A DNA stretch of 64,000 bases from Curtobacterium sp. ER1/6 (GTDB lineage: Bacteria > Actinomycetota > Actinomycetes > Actinomycetales > Microbacteriaceae), in NCBI RefSeq assembly GCF_001742745.1, contig NZ_MJAK01000004.1, positions 1 through 64,000 of the forward strand, read 5' to 3'. Below are positions 1 through 7,726 of the stretch, piece after piece (the first letter of the stretch is position 1; every line of letters begins with the position of its first letter). The notes under the pieces were generated by a model. It did no database searches. It saw only the letters and a program-made list of their open reading frames with translations, and was not told the origin of the DNA. The position numbers and the translations under genes were made by a program.

Positions 1-81
1 CCGCCGGCGGTGGCGGCGCAGCCGACGGTGGCGGCGCGGCGGGCGGGTCCGGCCGGCCGGCCGGCACCGTTCCGGTCTCGC

Positions 82-134
82 CGAGCGGGCAGGACACGCC
101 GTCTGCGTTCCGTCCGCTGGGCAGGACATGCCGT
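82..134. repeat. Recurrent intergenic GGGCAGGACAYGCCGT motif (two copies)
   Basis: Two copies lie at 82-101 (CGAGCGGGCAGGACACGCCG) and 119-134 (GGGCAGGACATGCCGT). The 20-nt form recurs exactly at 14567-14586, in another gene-free gap that also holds a copy of the dispersed palindrome. The motif is partly self-complementary (GGC...GCC). No function is recognised. Confidence 0.5.
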
Positions 135-144
135 GCGGAAGCGT

Positions 145-170
145 CGAGCGTGCAGCAAGTTGCACGCTCG
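145..170. terminator. Hairpin upstream of the metI-side palindrome
   Basis: CGAGCGTGCA and TGCACGCTCG form perfect 10-bp arms around a six-base loop. It lies about 115 nt past the metI stop, beyond a second, larger palindrome. No U-tract follows on either strand, so the terminator role is inferred. The rest of bases 1-203 shows no gene, only GC-rich sequence and a short ACGGGCG tandem near 175-198. Confidence 0.35.
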
Positions 171-203
171 TCGGCGACGGGCGACGGGCGACGGGCGACC
201 GAC

Positions 204-251
204 GACGGACGGGAGGCGCGGTGCCAGCCGGCACCGCGCCTCCCGTCCGTC
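204..251. terminator. Dispersed palindromic element, copy 1 (3' side of metI)
   Basis: Two perfect 22-bp arms (204-225, 230-251) surround an AGCC loop, core GACGGACGGGAGGCGCGG. It sits 34 nt past the metI stop, so it is likely the terminator of the metQNI operon. The same core recurs at six other gene ends in this window. Confidence 0.7.
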
Positions 252-284
252 GCCCGGTCGCGTCCCGTCGCCCGGTCGCGTCCC
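249..284. repeat. 18-bp tandem duplication
   Basis: The unit GTCGCCCGGTCGCGTCCC is present at 249-266 and again at 267-284, directly before the metI stop codon. It looks like a simple tandem duplication; no function is apparent. Confidence 0.6.
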
Positions 285-285
285 G

Positions 286-954
286 TCAGCGGCGCAGCGT
301 CGCCCGCGCCAGCCGGTTCCCGACGAACTGCCCGAGCTGCACGATCACCACGATCGCCGCCACCGACACGTAGACGATCCACCAGTCGTACCGCTGCGAG
401 CCGTACACGATCGCGTACTCGCCGAGCCCGCCGCCGCCGATGAGCGCCCCCTGCGCGGTCATGTCGACGATGCCCACGAAGATGAACGTGTAGCCGAGGA
501 TGAGCGGCCCCACGCCCTCGGGGATGAGCACCGTCAGCAGGATCGACACCGGGTGCGCACCCGATGCCCGCGCGGCCTCGACCACGCCGGGGTCGACCGC
601 GAGCAGGTTCTGCTCGACGATCCGCGACACCGCGAACGATGCCGCGAGCGAGATCGCGAACGTCACCGCGGGCACGCCGATCGTGGTCTGCACGGCGACG
701 CGCGACAGCGGCGCGATCGCGGCCAGGAAGATCACGAACGGGATCGGCCGGACGATGTTCACGAGGACGTTGACGATCGTGTACACCGCGCGGTTGCCGA
801 GCAGGTTGCCCGGACGGGTCGCGTACAGGACGAGCCCGAGGGCGAGCCCGATGACGCCCGCGAACACGAGGGACACCAGCGTCATCACGAGGGTGTCGCG
901 GATCGCGGCGAAGAACACGTCGGACGTGTCGATCACGCTCTGGAAGCCGTTCAC
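286..954 (-). CDS. metI: Methionine ABC transporter permease MetI
   Basis: Inner-membrane permease of the MetNIQ methionine importer, 222 aa, the usual size for the family. About five hydrophobic segments are visible, with the EAA-type loop (EAARASGAHP, about residues 125-134) that contacts the ATPase. The GTG start overlaps the metN stop as GTGA, so translation is coupled. It is the third and last gene of metQ-metN-metI. I see no anomaly. The specific substrate, D/L-methionine, is assigned from the MetN NIL domain and the MetQ partner rather than from the permease itself. Confidence 0.92.
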   Translation of the reverse strand: MNGFQSVIDTSDVFFAAIRDTLVMTLVSLVFAGVIGLALGLVLYATRPGNLLGNRAVYTIVNVLVNIVRPIPFVIFLAAIAPLSRVAVQTTIGVPAVTFAISLAASFAVSRIVEQNLLAVDPGVVEAARASGAHPVSILLTVLIPEGVGPLILGYTFIFVGIVDMTAQGALIGGGGLGEYAIVYGSQRYDWWIVYVSVAAIVVIVQLGQFVGNRLARATLRR

Positions 955-1991
955 GCCGCCACCTCCTCGTCGACGGTGACCCGTCCGTCGCGCAGGGCTC
1001 CGATCGCCCGGTCCACCGCCGCCGGGTCGTCGGCGGTCAACTCGTAGGTGAGCGAGCCGATGCGCCGCTCGCGGATCTCGCCGACCCCGCCGAAGACGAG
1101 CTCGGCGCTGACGCCGGCCGCGCGGAAGGCGGCGTCGATCCGGTTCTGCAGCCCGACCTCGTCGGTGATCTGCACCGTGACGAGCCGCCCGTGGTGGTGC
1201 TCGCGCAGCCGCGCGAGCTGCTCAGCGGAGGGGCGGTCGTGCAGGGCGGTCCGGACGAACCGCTGCGAGGCGCCCGTCCCCGGGTTCGCGAAGACGTCGT
1301 AGACGTCACCGACCTCGACGACGCGGCCCTGCTCCATCACGGCGACCCGGTCAGCGATCTGCCGGACCGCGTCCATCTCGTGCGTGATGACGATGATCGT
1401 GACGCCGAGCTCCCGGTTGACGCGGCGCAGGAGCGCGAGGACCTCGGACGTGGTGTCCGGGTCGAGGGCGCTCGTCGCCTCGTCGGCGAGCAGCAGCTCG
1501 GGGTTCGACGCGAGCGCACGGGCGATGCCGACGCGCTGCTTCTGGCCGCCGGACAGCTGCTCCGGGTAGGCGTAGGCACGGTCGAGCAGCCCGACGAAGT
1601 CCAGGAGCTCGGCCACACGACGGTCGCGTTCCTCCTTGCCGACGCCCGCCACCTTGAGCGGGTAGGCGACGTTGCCGGCGATCGTGCGCGACCGGAAGAG
1701 GTTGAACTGCTGGAAGATCATGCCGATCTTCCGGCGGGCGAGCCGACGGTCCCGCTCGGGGATCGCGGTGAGCTCCTGGCCGCCGACGGTGACGCTGCCC
1801 GAGGTGGGCAGCTCCAGGGCGTTGACGAGCCGGACGAGCGTGGACTTGCCGGCACCGGAGTACCCGATGACGCCGAGGACCTCTCCCTGGTGCACGTCCA
1901 GGGAGACGTCCTCCACGGCCACCACGGTCTCGCCGGTGTCGGCGCGGCGGTAGTGCTTCGAGACGCCGCGGAGTTCGACGAGGACCGGCAC
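951..1991 (-). CDS. metN: Methionine ABC transporter ATP-binding protein MetN
   Basis: ATPase that powers methionine uptake, 346 aa. Walker A is GYSGAGKST (residues 43-51), the signature LSGGQKQR (146-153) and Walker B LLLADE (166-171). Residues from about 262 to the end match the C-terminal NIL domain that senses methionine and trans-inhibits the importer in this family. The GTG start overlaps the metQ stop by one base (TAGTG) and the 3' end overlaps metI by four bases, a tightly coupled operon. All catalytic motifs look intact. Confidence 0.95.
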   Translation of the reverse strand: MPVLVELRGVSKHYRRADTGETVVAVEDVSLDVHQGEVLGVIGYSGAGKSTLVRLVNALELPTSGSVTVGGQELTAIPERDRRLARRKIGMIFQQFNLFRSRTIAGNVAYPLKVAGVGKEERDRRVAELLDFVGLLDRAYAYPEQLSGGQKQRVGIARALASNPELLLADEATSALDPDTTSEVLALLRRVNRELGVTIIVITHEMDAVRQIADRVAVMEQGRVVEVGDVYDVFANPGTGASQRFVRTALHDRPSAEQLARLREHHHGRLVTVQITDEVGLQNRIDAAFRAAGVSAELVFGGVGEIRERRIGSLTYELTADDPAAVDRAIGALRDGRVTVDEEVAA

Positions 1992-2941
1992 TACTGCTTG
2001 GCCGCCTTCGCGTCCTGCTCGACCTTCGCGAGCTCGTCCTGCAGGGTCTTGGCGCTCTCGTCGCGGCTCACGGCCTCGGGCAGGTCCTTCTGGAACGCCT
2101 TCTGCACGGCGCTGTCCTGGAACAGCTCGGCGAGCTTCAGGTAGGTCTCGTTGTCCTCGTCGGCCTTCCGCACGGCGAAGACGTTCACGTAGGGGGCCGC
2201 GCTCGCGCTGGCCGGGTCGTCCTGGTAGATGATGTCGCTCGTCGGGAGCTTCGCGGCGGTGGCGAAGTTGTTGTTCACCACGGCGGCGGCGACGGAGCCC
2301 TGCTGCAGGGCGTTCGCGGTCTGCGACGCGTCCAGCGGCTGCACGTCGACCTTCGACGACTCGACGTCGGTCGTGGTCGAGAAGGCGTTGCCACCGTCCT
2401 TGAGCTCGAGCAGTCCCGCGGCCTGCAGGATGAGCAGCGCGCGGGCCTGGTTGATCGAGTCGTTCGGGATCGCGACCTTCGCGTTCGCCGGCAGCTCGCT
2501 CGTCTTCTCGTACTTCGTCGCGTAGAGGGGCAGCGGGTAGACGGCCGTCGAGCCGATCGGCTGCAGGTCGTCGTCCGAGGTGACGTTGTAGTCCGCCAGG
2601 TACTGGATGTGCTGGAACTGGTTGATGTCCAGCTGGCCGTCCTTGAGCGCCGGGTTCGGCAGCGAGTAGTCGGAGAAGTTCGTGAGCTTCACCGTGACGC
2701 CGAGCTCGTCCTTCGCCAGCTTCGTGTACGTGCTCCAGTAGCCGAGCGACTTGTCGGCGACCCCGATCGTCACGGTCTCCTGCGTGCCACTGCCGGCGGC
2801 GCTCCCACCGGACCCGCCCGAGCGGACGGCGGCCACGACGACGGCGACGACGATCGCCACGACGACCACCGCCGCGGCGATGATCCAGCCGACGGGGCGC
2901 TTGCCCTTCGGCTTCTGGGGCAGGACGGGTGCTGCGGACAT
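1991..2941 (-). CDS. metQ: MetQ/NlpA-family methionine-binding protein
   Basis: Substrate-binding component of the MetNIQ importer, 316 aa. The ATG start is set by GAGGAG five bases upstream. An N-terminal basic stretch (KPKGKRP) and one long hydrophobic segment (about residues 18-43) precede a Ser/Gly linker; the NlpA fold begins near 'TVTIGVADKS' (about residue 60). Unusually, no lipobox cysteine follows the hydrophobic segment, so it appears anchored by an uncleaved signal-anchor helix rather than as a lipoprotein. First gene of the metQNI operon. I see no convincing SAM or T-box leader in the 160 nt upstream. Confidence 0.92.
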   Translation of the reverse strand: MSAAPVLPQKPKGKRPVGWIIAAAVVVVAIVVAVVVAAVRSGGSGGSAAGSGTQETVTIGVADKSLGYWSTYTKLAKDELGVTVKLTNFSDYSLPNPALKDGQLDINQFQHIQYLADYNVTSDDDLQPIGSTAVYPLPLYATKYEKTSELPANAKVAIPNDSINQARALLILQAAGLLELKDGGNAFSTTTDVESSKVDVQPLDASQTANALQQGSVAAAVVNNNFATAAKLPTSDIIYQDDPASASAAPYVNVFAVRKADEDNETYLKLAELFQDSAVQKAFQKDLPEAVSRDESAKTLQDELAKVEQDAKAAKQ

Positions 2942-3115
2942 GGGTGCTCCTCGTGGGCCGTGCTGTGGGGTCGCGGTGGTCCGCGGCCTGTCATCGAGTG
3001 TGTCGGGCGTCGGCCCCGGGCGACGAGTCCGTTCCGCCGTGTTACATCGCGGCGGGTTCTCCACAGCCGCTGACGGGGAAGGTCCGGACGCAGCACGGCT
3101 TGGTTGACTCGGACC

Positions 3116-3607
3116 GTGCGCAGCATCGAACTCGTCCTCGACTCCGACTCCGACGACGCTGTGCGCGCCGCGTGGCAGGCCCTCACCGCAGCGGACCTGC
3201 CGAGCCTCGGGCGTTCCGGGACGAACAGTCCGCACGTGACCCTCGCGGCCGGGGACGACCTGCCCGTGCCCGAGGGGTTCGACGTGCCGGTCCCGACGAC
3301 CCTGCGGCTGAGCGGCGTGCTGCTGTTCCCCGCCGGTCCGGACCGGTCGGTGCTCGTGCGCGCGGTGGTCGTCGACGCGGCGCTCGCCGCGTTCCACGCC
3401 ACGGTGCACCGCGGTGCACCGGGCGCGGTGGAGACGTCCCTGCCCGGCGCGTGGTCGCCGCACATCACGTTCGCGCGGCGGGTGCGCGACGTCGACCTGC
3501 CCGCGGCGGTCGCCGCGCTCCGGTCCGCACCGCTGCCGGAGACCCTGGCGGTCGGCGGGGTGCGGCACTGGGACGGGGAGACGAAGACCGTCACGCCCGT
3601 CGCGTGA
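3116..3607 (+). CDS. 2H phosphoesterase (2'-5' RNA ligase-like)
   Basis: 163 aa from GTG 3116; an upstream TTG at 3104 would add four residues. Two HxTx-type motifs, HVTLA (near residue 40) and HITFA (near residue 116), are the paired catalytic histidines of the 2H phosphoesterase superfamily, which hydrolyses 2',3'-cyclic or 2'-5' phosphodiester bonds in RNA or small nucleotides. Ligase activity should not be assumed. There is no clear Shine-Dalgarno. Stand-alone gene, convergent with the oxidase at 3632 and divergent from metQ. Confidence 0.75.
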   Translation: MRSIELVLDSDSDDAVRAAWQALTAADLPSLGRSGTNSPHVTLAAGDDLPVPEGFDVPVPTTLRLSGVLLFPAGPDRSVLVRAVVVDAALAAFHATVHRGAPGAVETSLPGAWSPHITFARRVRDVDLPAAVAALRSAPLPETLAVGGVRHWDGETKTVTPVA

Positions 3608-3631
3608 GCGGCGTCGGCCGGGAGGCCCGGC

Positions 3632-4879
3632 TCAGGTCCGCAGGACCCGCTCGCCGAACGCGGACGCGAACGTCCGGTCCGGGTCGGCCGCCGCGACGAG
3701 CCGGCGGAAGTCCGGCAGCCGCGGCCAGAGCGCCTCGACCGCGTCGGCGTCGAGCGAGCTCATCTTGCCCCAGTGCGGGCGCCCGCCGAACGGGGCGAGC
3801 CGTGCCTCCAGGTCGGGCAGCAGCGCCGCGACCGCTTCCGGGTGCTTCTGCCACGTGAACGCGATGCACAGCACGTCCTCGCCCTGGGTCGGGCTGAGCC
3901 ACGCCGGGTCCGCCGCCATCGTCCGGAGCTCCGAGACGTGCAGGTGCGGCTGGATGCGGTCGGCGAGCCCGCGGACGGCCTCGAGCGCCGCGGCCGCGTG
4001 CCGCAGGGGGACGAAGTGCTCGCTCTGCACCTCGGACCCGACGCTCGGCACCGAGTCGATGGGGAAGTGCGGCAGCCGGTCCCACCAGGGGCCCACCGAG
4101 CCGTCCCGCGCGGTGTGGTGGCCGTCCGCGGGGCGTCCGGGCAACCGGGGTGCACCGAGCAGGGCGTCGGGGACGGCGACGTCCTCGGCGCCGTCGGGGA
4201 CGCGGGACTTCAGCAGGACCTCGCTGACCTCGTCCCCGAAGACGGTGTACGAGCAGACCGAGTAGGCGGCGGCGTGCACGTCGGCGACGTTCGCGACGAA
4301 CCGGTCCCAGGGGATCGGGCCGTAGGTGTCCTGGCGCATCCGGTAGGCGGGTTCGACGTCCACCTCGACGCGGGTGACGATGCCGAGCAGCCCGAGGTGC
4401 AGGACGGCACCGTCGAAGCCCTCGTCGCCGCGCGCGACGGTGCGTCGCTCGCCGTCGCCACCGAGCACTTCGAAGGACCGCACCGCCGTGCTGAGCGAGC
4501 CGAGCCGGGTTCCGGAGCCGTGCGTCCCGGTGGCGATCGCGCCGCCGAGCGAGATGTGCGGGAGCGAACCCGTGTTGTGCAGGGCGACCCCGGCGGCGTC
4601 CAGGTCGGGCGCGACGACGCCGTACCGGGTGCCGGCGCCCATCGTCGCGGTGCCGGCGGCGGTGTCGACCACGAGGTCGGTGGGGATGCCGGTCAGGTCG
4701 AGCAGCAGCCCGGTGGTGTCGGCGACGTCGTTGAACGAGTGCCGGGTGCCGAGGCCGTGCACCCTGCGGGACCGGGCGACGAGCTCCGCGGCCTCGTCGA
4801 CGGTGCGCGGTCGTGCGACCCGTTCCGCCGAGTAGGTGACCGTACCGGACCAGTTCAGCTCAGGCGTCGTCGACCGCAT
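3632..4879 (-). CDS. FAD-linked alditol/xylitol oxidase
   Basis: 415 aa, close to characterised Streptomyces AldO (418 aa). The N-terminal GLGTRHSFND motif carries the histidine that in AldO binds FAD covalently; ATGTHGSGT and the C-terminal HWGKM are also conserved, giving a PCMH-type FAD domain followed by a D-arabinono-lactone-oxidase-like substrate domain. Family members oxidise sugar alcohols at C1 with O2, releasing H2O2. ATG 4879 is preferred over a start 12 codons upstream because the FAD domain begins shortly after it. It follows the MFS gene on the same strand with an 87-nt gap, so cotranscription is possible. Confidence 0.82.
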   Translation of the reverse strand: MRSTTPELNWSGTVTYSAERVARPRTVDEAAELVARSRRVHGLGTRHSFNDVADTTGLLLDLTGIPTDLVVDTAAGTATMGAGTRYGVVAPDLDAAGVALHNTGSLPHISLGGAIATGTHGSGTRLGSLSTAVRSFEVLGGDGERRTVARGDEGFDGAVLHLGLLGIVTRVEVDVEPAYRMRQDTYGPIPWDRFVANVADVHAAAYSVCSYTVFGDEVSEVLLKSRVPDGAEDVAVPDALLGAPRLPGRPADGHHTARDGSVGPWWDRLPHFPIDSVPSVGSEVQSEHFVPLRHAAAALEAVRGLADRIQPHLHVSELRTMAADPAWLSPTQGEDVLCIAFTWQKHPEAVAALLPDLEARLAPFGGRPHWGKMSSLDADAVEALWPRLPDFRRLVAAADPDRTFASAFGERVLRT

Positions 4880-4966
4880 GCGGCCCACGATGCCACGTCG
4901 TCGCCGACGGGGCACCGCGGGCAGTGCGTGGTCGGGCGGCTCCGGCGCGGAGCCGTGCCCGCGGAC

Positions 4967-6451
4967 TCAGTGCATCGCGGGAGCGCCGGCGGGCGCGCCC
5001 TCGGGCGTCTCCGGGCGGCGCACCAGCGACGAGGTCAGGATGCCGAACAGCGAGATGACGGCGCCCACCAGGAACGCGGTCTGCACGCCGGAGGCCGTCG
5101 CCGCCGTCACCCCGGCCGCGTCGGCGTCCGCACCGGCCGTCGCCGCACCGACGGTGAGGAGCGTGACGAACAGCGCGGTCCCGGCCGCGCCGGCGAGCTG
5201 CTGGGTGGTGCCGAGCACCGCGCTGCCGTGCGAGTACAGCCGCGGCGGCAGGCCGCCGAGCGCGGCGGTGAACAGCGGCGTGAAGGTCAGTGCGAGGCCG
5301 ATGCTCAGCACGACGTGGGCACCGAGGACGAACCACACGCTCGTGTCCACCCCGACGGTGGACAGTGCCCAGAGCACCGCGCTGATGATGATCGAGCCCG
5401 GGACGAGCAGGACCCGCGGGCCGCGGCGGTCGTAGATCCGGCCGACGACGGGGGAGAGCAGCCCCATGATCAGACCGCCCGGCAGCAGCAGGAGCCCGAC
5501 CTGCAGGACCTCGAGCCCGAGCACGCGCTCGAGGTAGATCGGCAGCAGGATGAGCGTGCCGAACATCGCCATGAAGCTCAGGCCCATCGCCACGATCGGC
5601 ACCGTGAACCCCTTGGTGCGGAAGGTGCGGAGGTCGAGCAGGGCGCTGTCGGTGCGCTGCAGGCGCGTCTGGCGCAGGACGAAGACCGCCAGCGCGGCGA
5701 AGCCGACGACCAGCGCCAGGACCGGCACGAGCGGCCCGGTCGACCCGGCCTCGCCGAAGCTGGACAGGCCGAACACGATCCCGCCGAACGCGACGGCGGA
5801 CAGCACGACGGACAGGACGTCGATCGGAGCGCGCCGCGGCGTCGTGACGTTGCGGACCTTCAGGGCACCGAGCAGCAGCGCCGCGACGGCGATCGGCAGG
5901 ACGAAGCCGAACAGCCACCGCCACGAGAACGCGTTGAGGATCAGGCCGGAGATCGTCGGACCGATGGCCGGCGCCACCGAGATGACGATCGAGATGTTGC
6001 CCATGATGCGGCCGCGGTGGGCGGGCTCGACGAGGTTGAGCACGGTCGTCATGAGGAGCGGCATCATGATCGCGGTGCCGCTGGCCTGCACGATCCGGCC
6101 GACCAGGAGCATGCCGAACCCGGGGGCCAGGAGCGCGACGAGCGTGCCGGCCGAGAAGAGGGCCATGGCCGCGATGAAGACCTGCCGCGTGCTGAAGCGC
6201 TGCAGCAGGAAGCCGGTCACGGGGATGACGACCGCCATCGTCAGCAGGAAGCCCGTCGTGAGCCACTGGCCGGTCGCGGCCGAGATGCCGAGGTCCTCCA
6301 TCAGGCGCGGCAGGGCCACACCCATGATCGTCTCGTTGAGGATGACGACGAACGCCGAGACGAGCAGCAGCCCGATCACGAGTCGGGTCTCGCCGGCGGA
6401 GGGCTGCGAGACGCTCCCCGTGCGGGGTGCGGAATCGACGGCCTGGGTCAT
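4967..6451 (-). CDS. DHA2-type MFS multidrug transporter
   Basis: 494 aa with about 14 hydrophobic segments, the EmrB/QacA-like drug:H+ antiporter (DHA2) layout. The first helix ends in NETIMGVALP, a DHA2 hallmark, and 'GRIMGNISIVISVAPAIGPT' resembles motif C of antiporters. The start is fixed by AGGAG six bases before ATG 6451; an upstream in-frame start lacks a ribosome site. Transport direction is inferred as efflux from motif C; the substrate is unknown. The tail is hydrophilic (PETPEGAPAG). Confidence 0.88.
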   Translation of the reverse strand: MTQAVDSAPRTGSVSQPSAGETRLVIGLLLVSAFVVILNETIMGVALPRLMEDLGISAATGQWLTTGFLLTMAVVIPVTGFLLQRFSTRQVFIAAMALFSAGTLVALLAPGFGMLLVGRIVQASGTAIMMPLLMTTVLNLVEPAHRGRIMGNISIVISVAPAIGPTISGLILNAFSWRWLFGFVLPIAVAALLLGALKVRNVTTPRRAPIDVLSVVLSAVAFGGIVFGLSSFGEAGSTGPLVPVLALVVGFAALAVFVLRQTRLQRTDSALLDLRTFRTKGFTVPIVAMGLSFMAMFGTLILLPIYLERVLGLEVLQVGLLLLPGGLIMGLLSPVVGRIYDRRGPRVLLVPGSIIISAVLWALSTVGVDTSVWFVLGAHVVLSIGLALTFTPLFTAALGGLPPRLYSHGSAVLGTTQQLAGAAGTALFVTLLTVGAATAGADADAAGVTAATASGVQTAFLVGAVISLFGILTSSLVRRPETPEGAPAGAPAMH

Positions 6452-6568
6452 GCGGGGCTCCTGGTGGATCGGGGTGCAGCTGACGAGGGGCGCGCGTGGC
6501 GCAGACAGGGCAACCACCTGAACGGATGCGAGTATTCCGCTTCCGGGTGTCGGGTTCGTGGACGCCCG

Positions 6569-6850
6569 TCAGCGCAGGATCGCGAACCCGTCGCCGTCGC
6601 CGTGCGGAACGACGCTCCGCAGGGCGACGTCGGTGACCTCGGCGGACGGCGGCCCGGTGCGGAGGAACGCCATGAGGGCGTCGACCGCCTCGGACGGGCC
6701 TTCTGCCTCGACCTCGACCGTCCCGTCGAACAGGTTCCTCGCGTAGCCGACGAGCTCGAGCCCGTCCGCCTTCCGGGCCGTCCAGTACCGGAACCCGACC
6801 CCCTGGACCGATCCCGACACCACGGCGTGCACCCTCGTCACCGTCGTCAT
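6569..6850 (-). CDS. acyP: Acylphosphatase
   Basis: 93 aa, the normal acylphosphatase length. GSVQGVGFRYW (residues 13-23) contains the phosphate-binding loop and catalytic Arg, and GYARNLFDGTVEV holds the catalytic Asn. It hydrolyses carboxyl-phosphate bonds such as acetyl or acyl phosphates in the cytosol. The ATG at 6850 begins the domain directly. It is transcribed divergently from nrtR across about 130 nt. Confidence 0.93.
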   Translation of the reverse strand: MTTVTRVHAVVSGSVQGVGFRYWTARKADGLELVGYARNLFDGTVEVEAEGPSEAVDALMAFLRTGPPSAEVTDVALRSVVPHGDGDGFAILR

Positions 6851-6931
6851 GTCGCCGATGCTAGGCGCGCTGCTGTCCCCGGAGTTTGCCGTCCTGTTTC
6901 GTCCTCGTGAAACCGGTGATAGTGTCGCAGG

Positions 6932-6950
6932 AACCCGAACACTTCGGGTT
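6932..6950. promoter_or_regulatory. Candidate NrtR operator
   Basis: AACCCGAA-CAC-TTCGGGTT is a perfect inverted repeat with 8-bp arms, 31 nt before the nrtR start. It immediately precedes the operon encoding NAD synthesis, the known target pathway of NrtR. A possible -10 (GATAGT, 6918-6923) lies just upstream, so binding would block transcript start or early elongation. That it is the NrtR site is inferred. Confidence 0.55.
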
Positions 6951-6980
6951 AGCATGACCTGAACACGGGACGAGCACCGC

Positions 6981-7718
6981 ATGACGACCACCGCCGACGC
7001 GCACGCCGACGACGGCGCCACCGCCGGGCTCCGCGTCGCGGTGTCCACCGTGATCGTCGCCCTCCGCCCGCACCCCGACACCGGCGAGCCTGCGCTCTGG
7101 ATGCCGCTCGTGCGCCGTGTCGCGGAGCCGTTCGACGGGTCGTGGGCGCTCCCGGGCGGCTGGGTGCGACCGGACGAGGGCCTCGAGGACAGCGCGGCGG
7201 CACGCCTCCGGGAGACCACGAACGTCCAGCCGCGCTACCTCGAGCAGCTCTACGCCTTCGGCGACGTCGACCGGTCGCCGTCGCGCGTCGTGTCCGTCGT
7301 GTACTGGGCCCTCGTGCACCCGGACGAGGCCGACTCCGTGCCCGACGACTGGAACGTCCGCTGGTTCCTCGCAGACGAGCACCCGCCCCTCGCCTTCGAC
7401 CACGACCGCATCGTCGCGTACGCCCTCTGGCGCCTGCGCAACAAGGTGTCGTACTCGCGGATCGCCCAGGCGTTCCTCGGCGACCGCTTCACCCTGGCCG
7501 AGCTCCGCGGCGTGTACGAGGCGGTGCTCGGGCGCACGCTCGACCCGGCGAACTTCCGGCGGCAGGTCGCACAGGGCGACGCCGTGCTGCCCACCGACGA
7601 GACGACGAGCGGCGGTCGGCACCGACCCGCACGGCTCTACCGCTCGAACCCCGACCTGGCGTACGCCGACAACGGTCCGCTGACGACCCCGCTCCCCGCG
7701 GGTTCCCCGACCCGATAG
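6981..7718 (+). CDS. nrtR: NrtR-type Nudix-related regulator of NAD synthesis
   Basis: 245 aa: an N-terminal Nudix fold (about residues 15-140) and a C-terminal winged helix (about 150-210, SRIAQAFLGDRFTLAELRGVYE). The Nudix box is degenerate: where catalytic enzymes have REUxEExG this protein reads ARLRETTN, so hydrolysis is probably lost, as in known NrtR repressors that sense ADP-ribose. It is the first gene before nadA-nadB-nadC with an 8-nt gap, and a palindrome lies in its leader, so autoregulation and control of the operon are likely. Confidence 0.85.
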   Translation: MTTTADAHADDGATAGLRVAVSTVIVALRPHPDTGEPALWMPLVRRVAEPFDGSWALPGGWVRPDEGLEDSAAARLRETTNVQPRYLEQLYAFGDVDRSPSRVVSVVYWALVHPDEADSVPDDWNVRWFLADEHPPLAFDHDRIVAYALWRLRNKVSYSRIAQAFLGDRFTLAELRGVYEAVLGRTLDPANFRRQVAQGDAVLPTDETTSGGRHRPARLYRSNPDLAYADNGPLTTPLPAGSPTR

Positions 7719-7726
7719 GAACCACC

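Noticed and set aside
2942-3115. SAM riboswitch or T-box upstream of metQ
   Set aside because: I could not find the conserved aptamer cores or a specifier/antiterminator on the minus strand.
3773-6910. Open frame of more than 1000 codons on the plus strand
   Set aside because: It is antisense to the alditol oxidase, MFS and acylphosphatase genes, its translation is Arg/Gly/His-rich low complexity, and it is a product of GC-rich codon bias.
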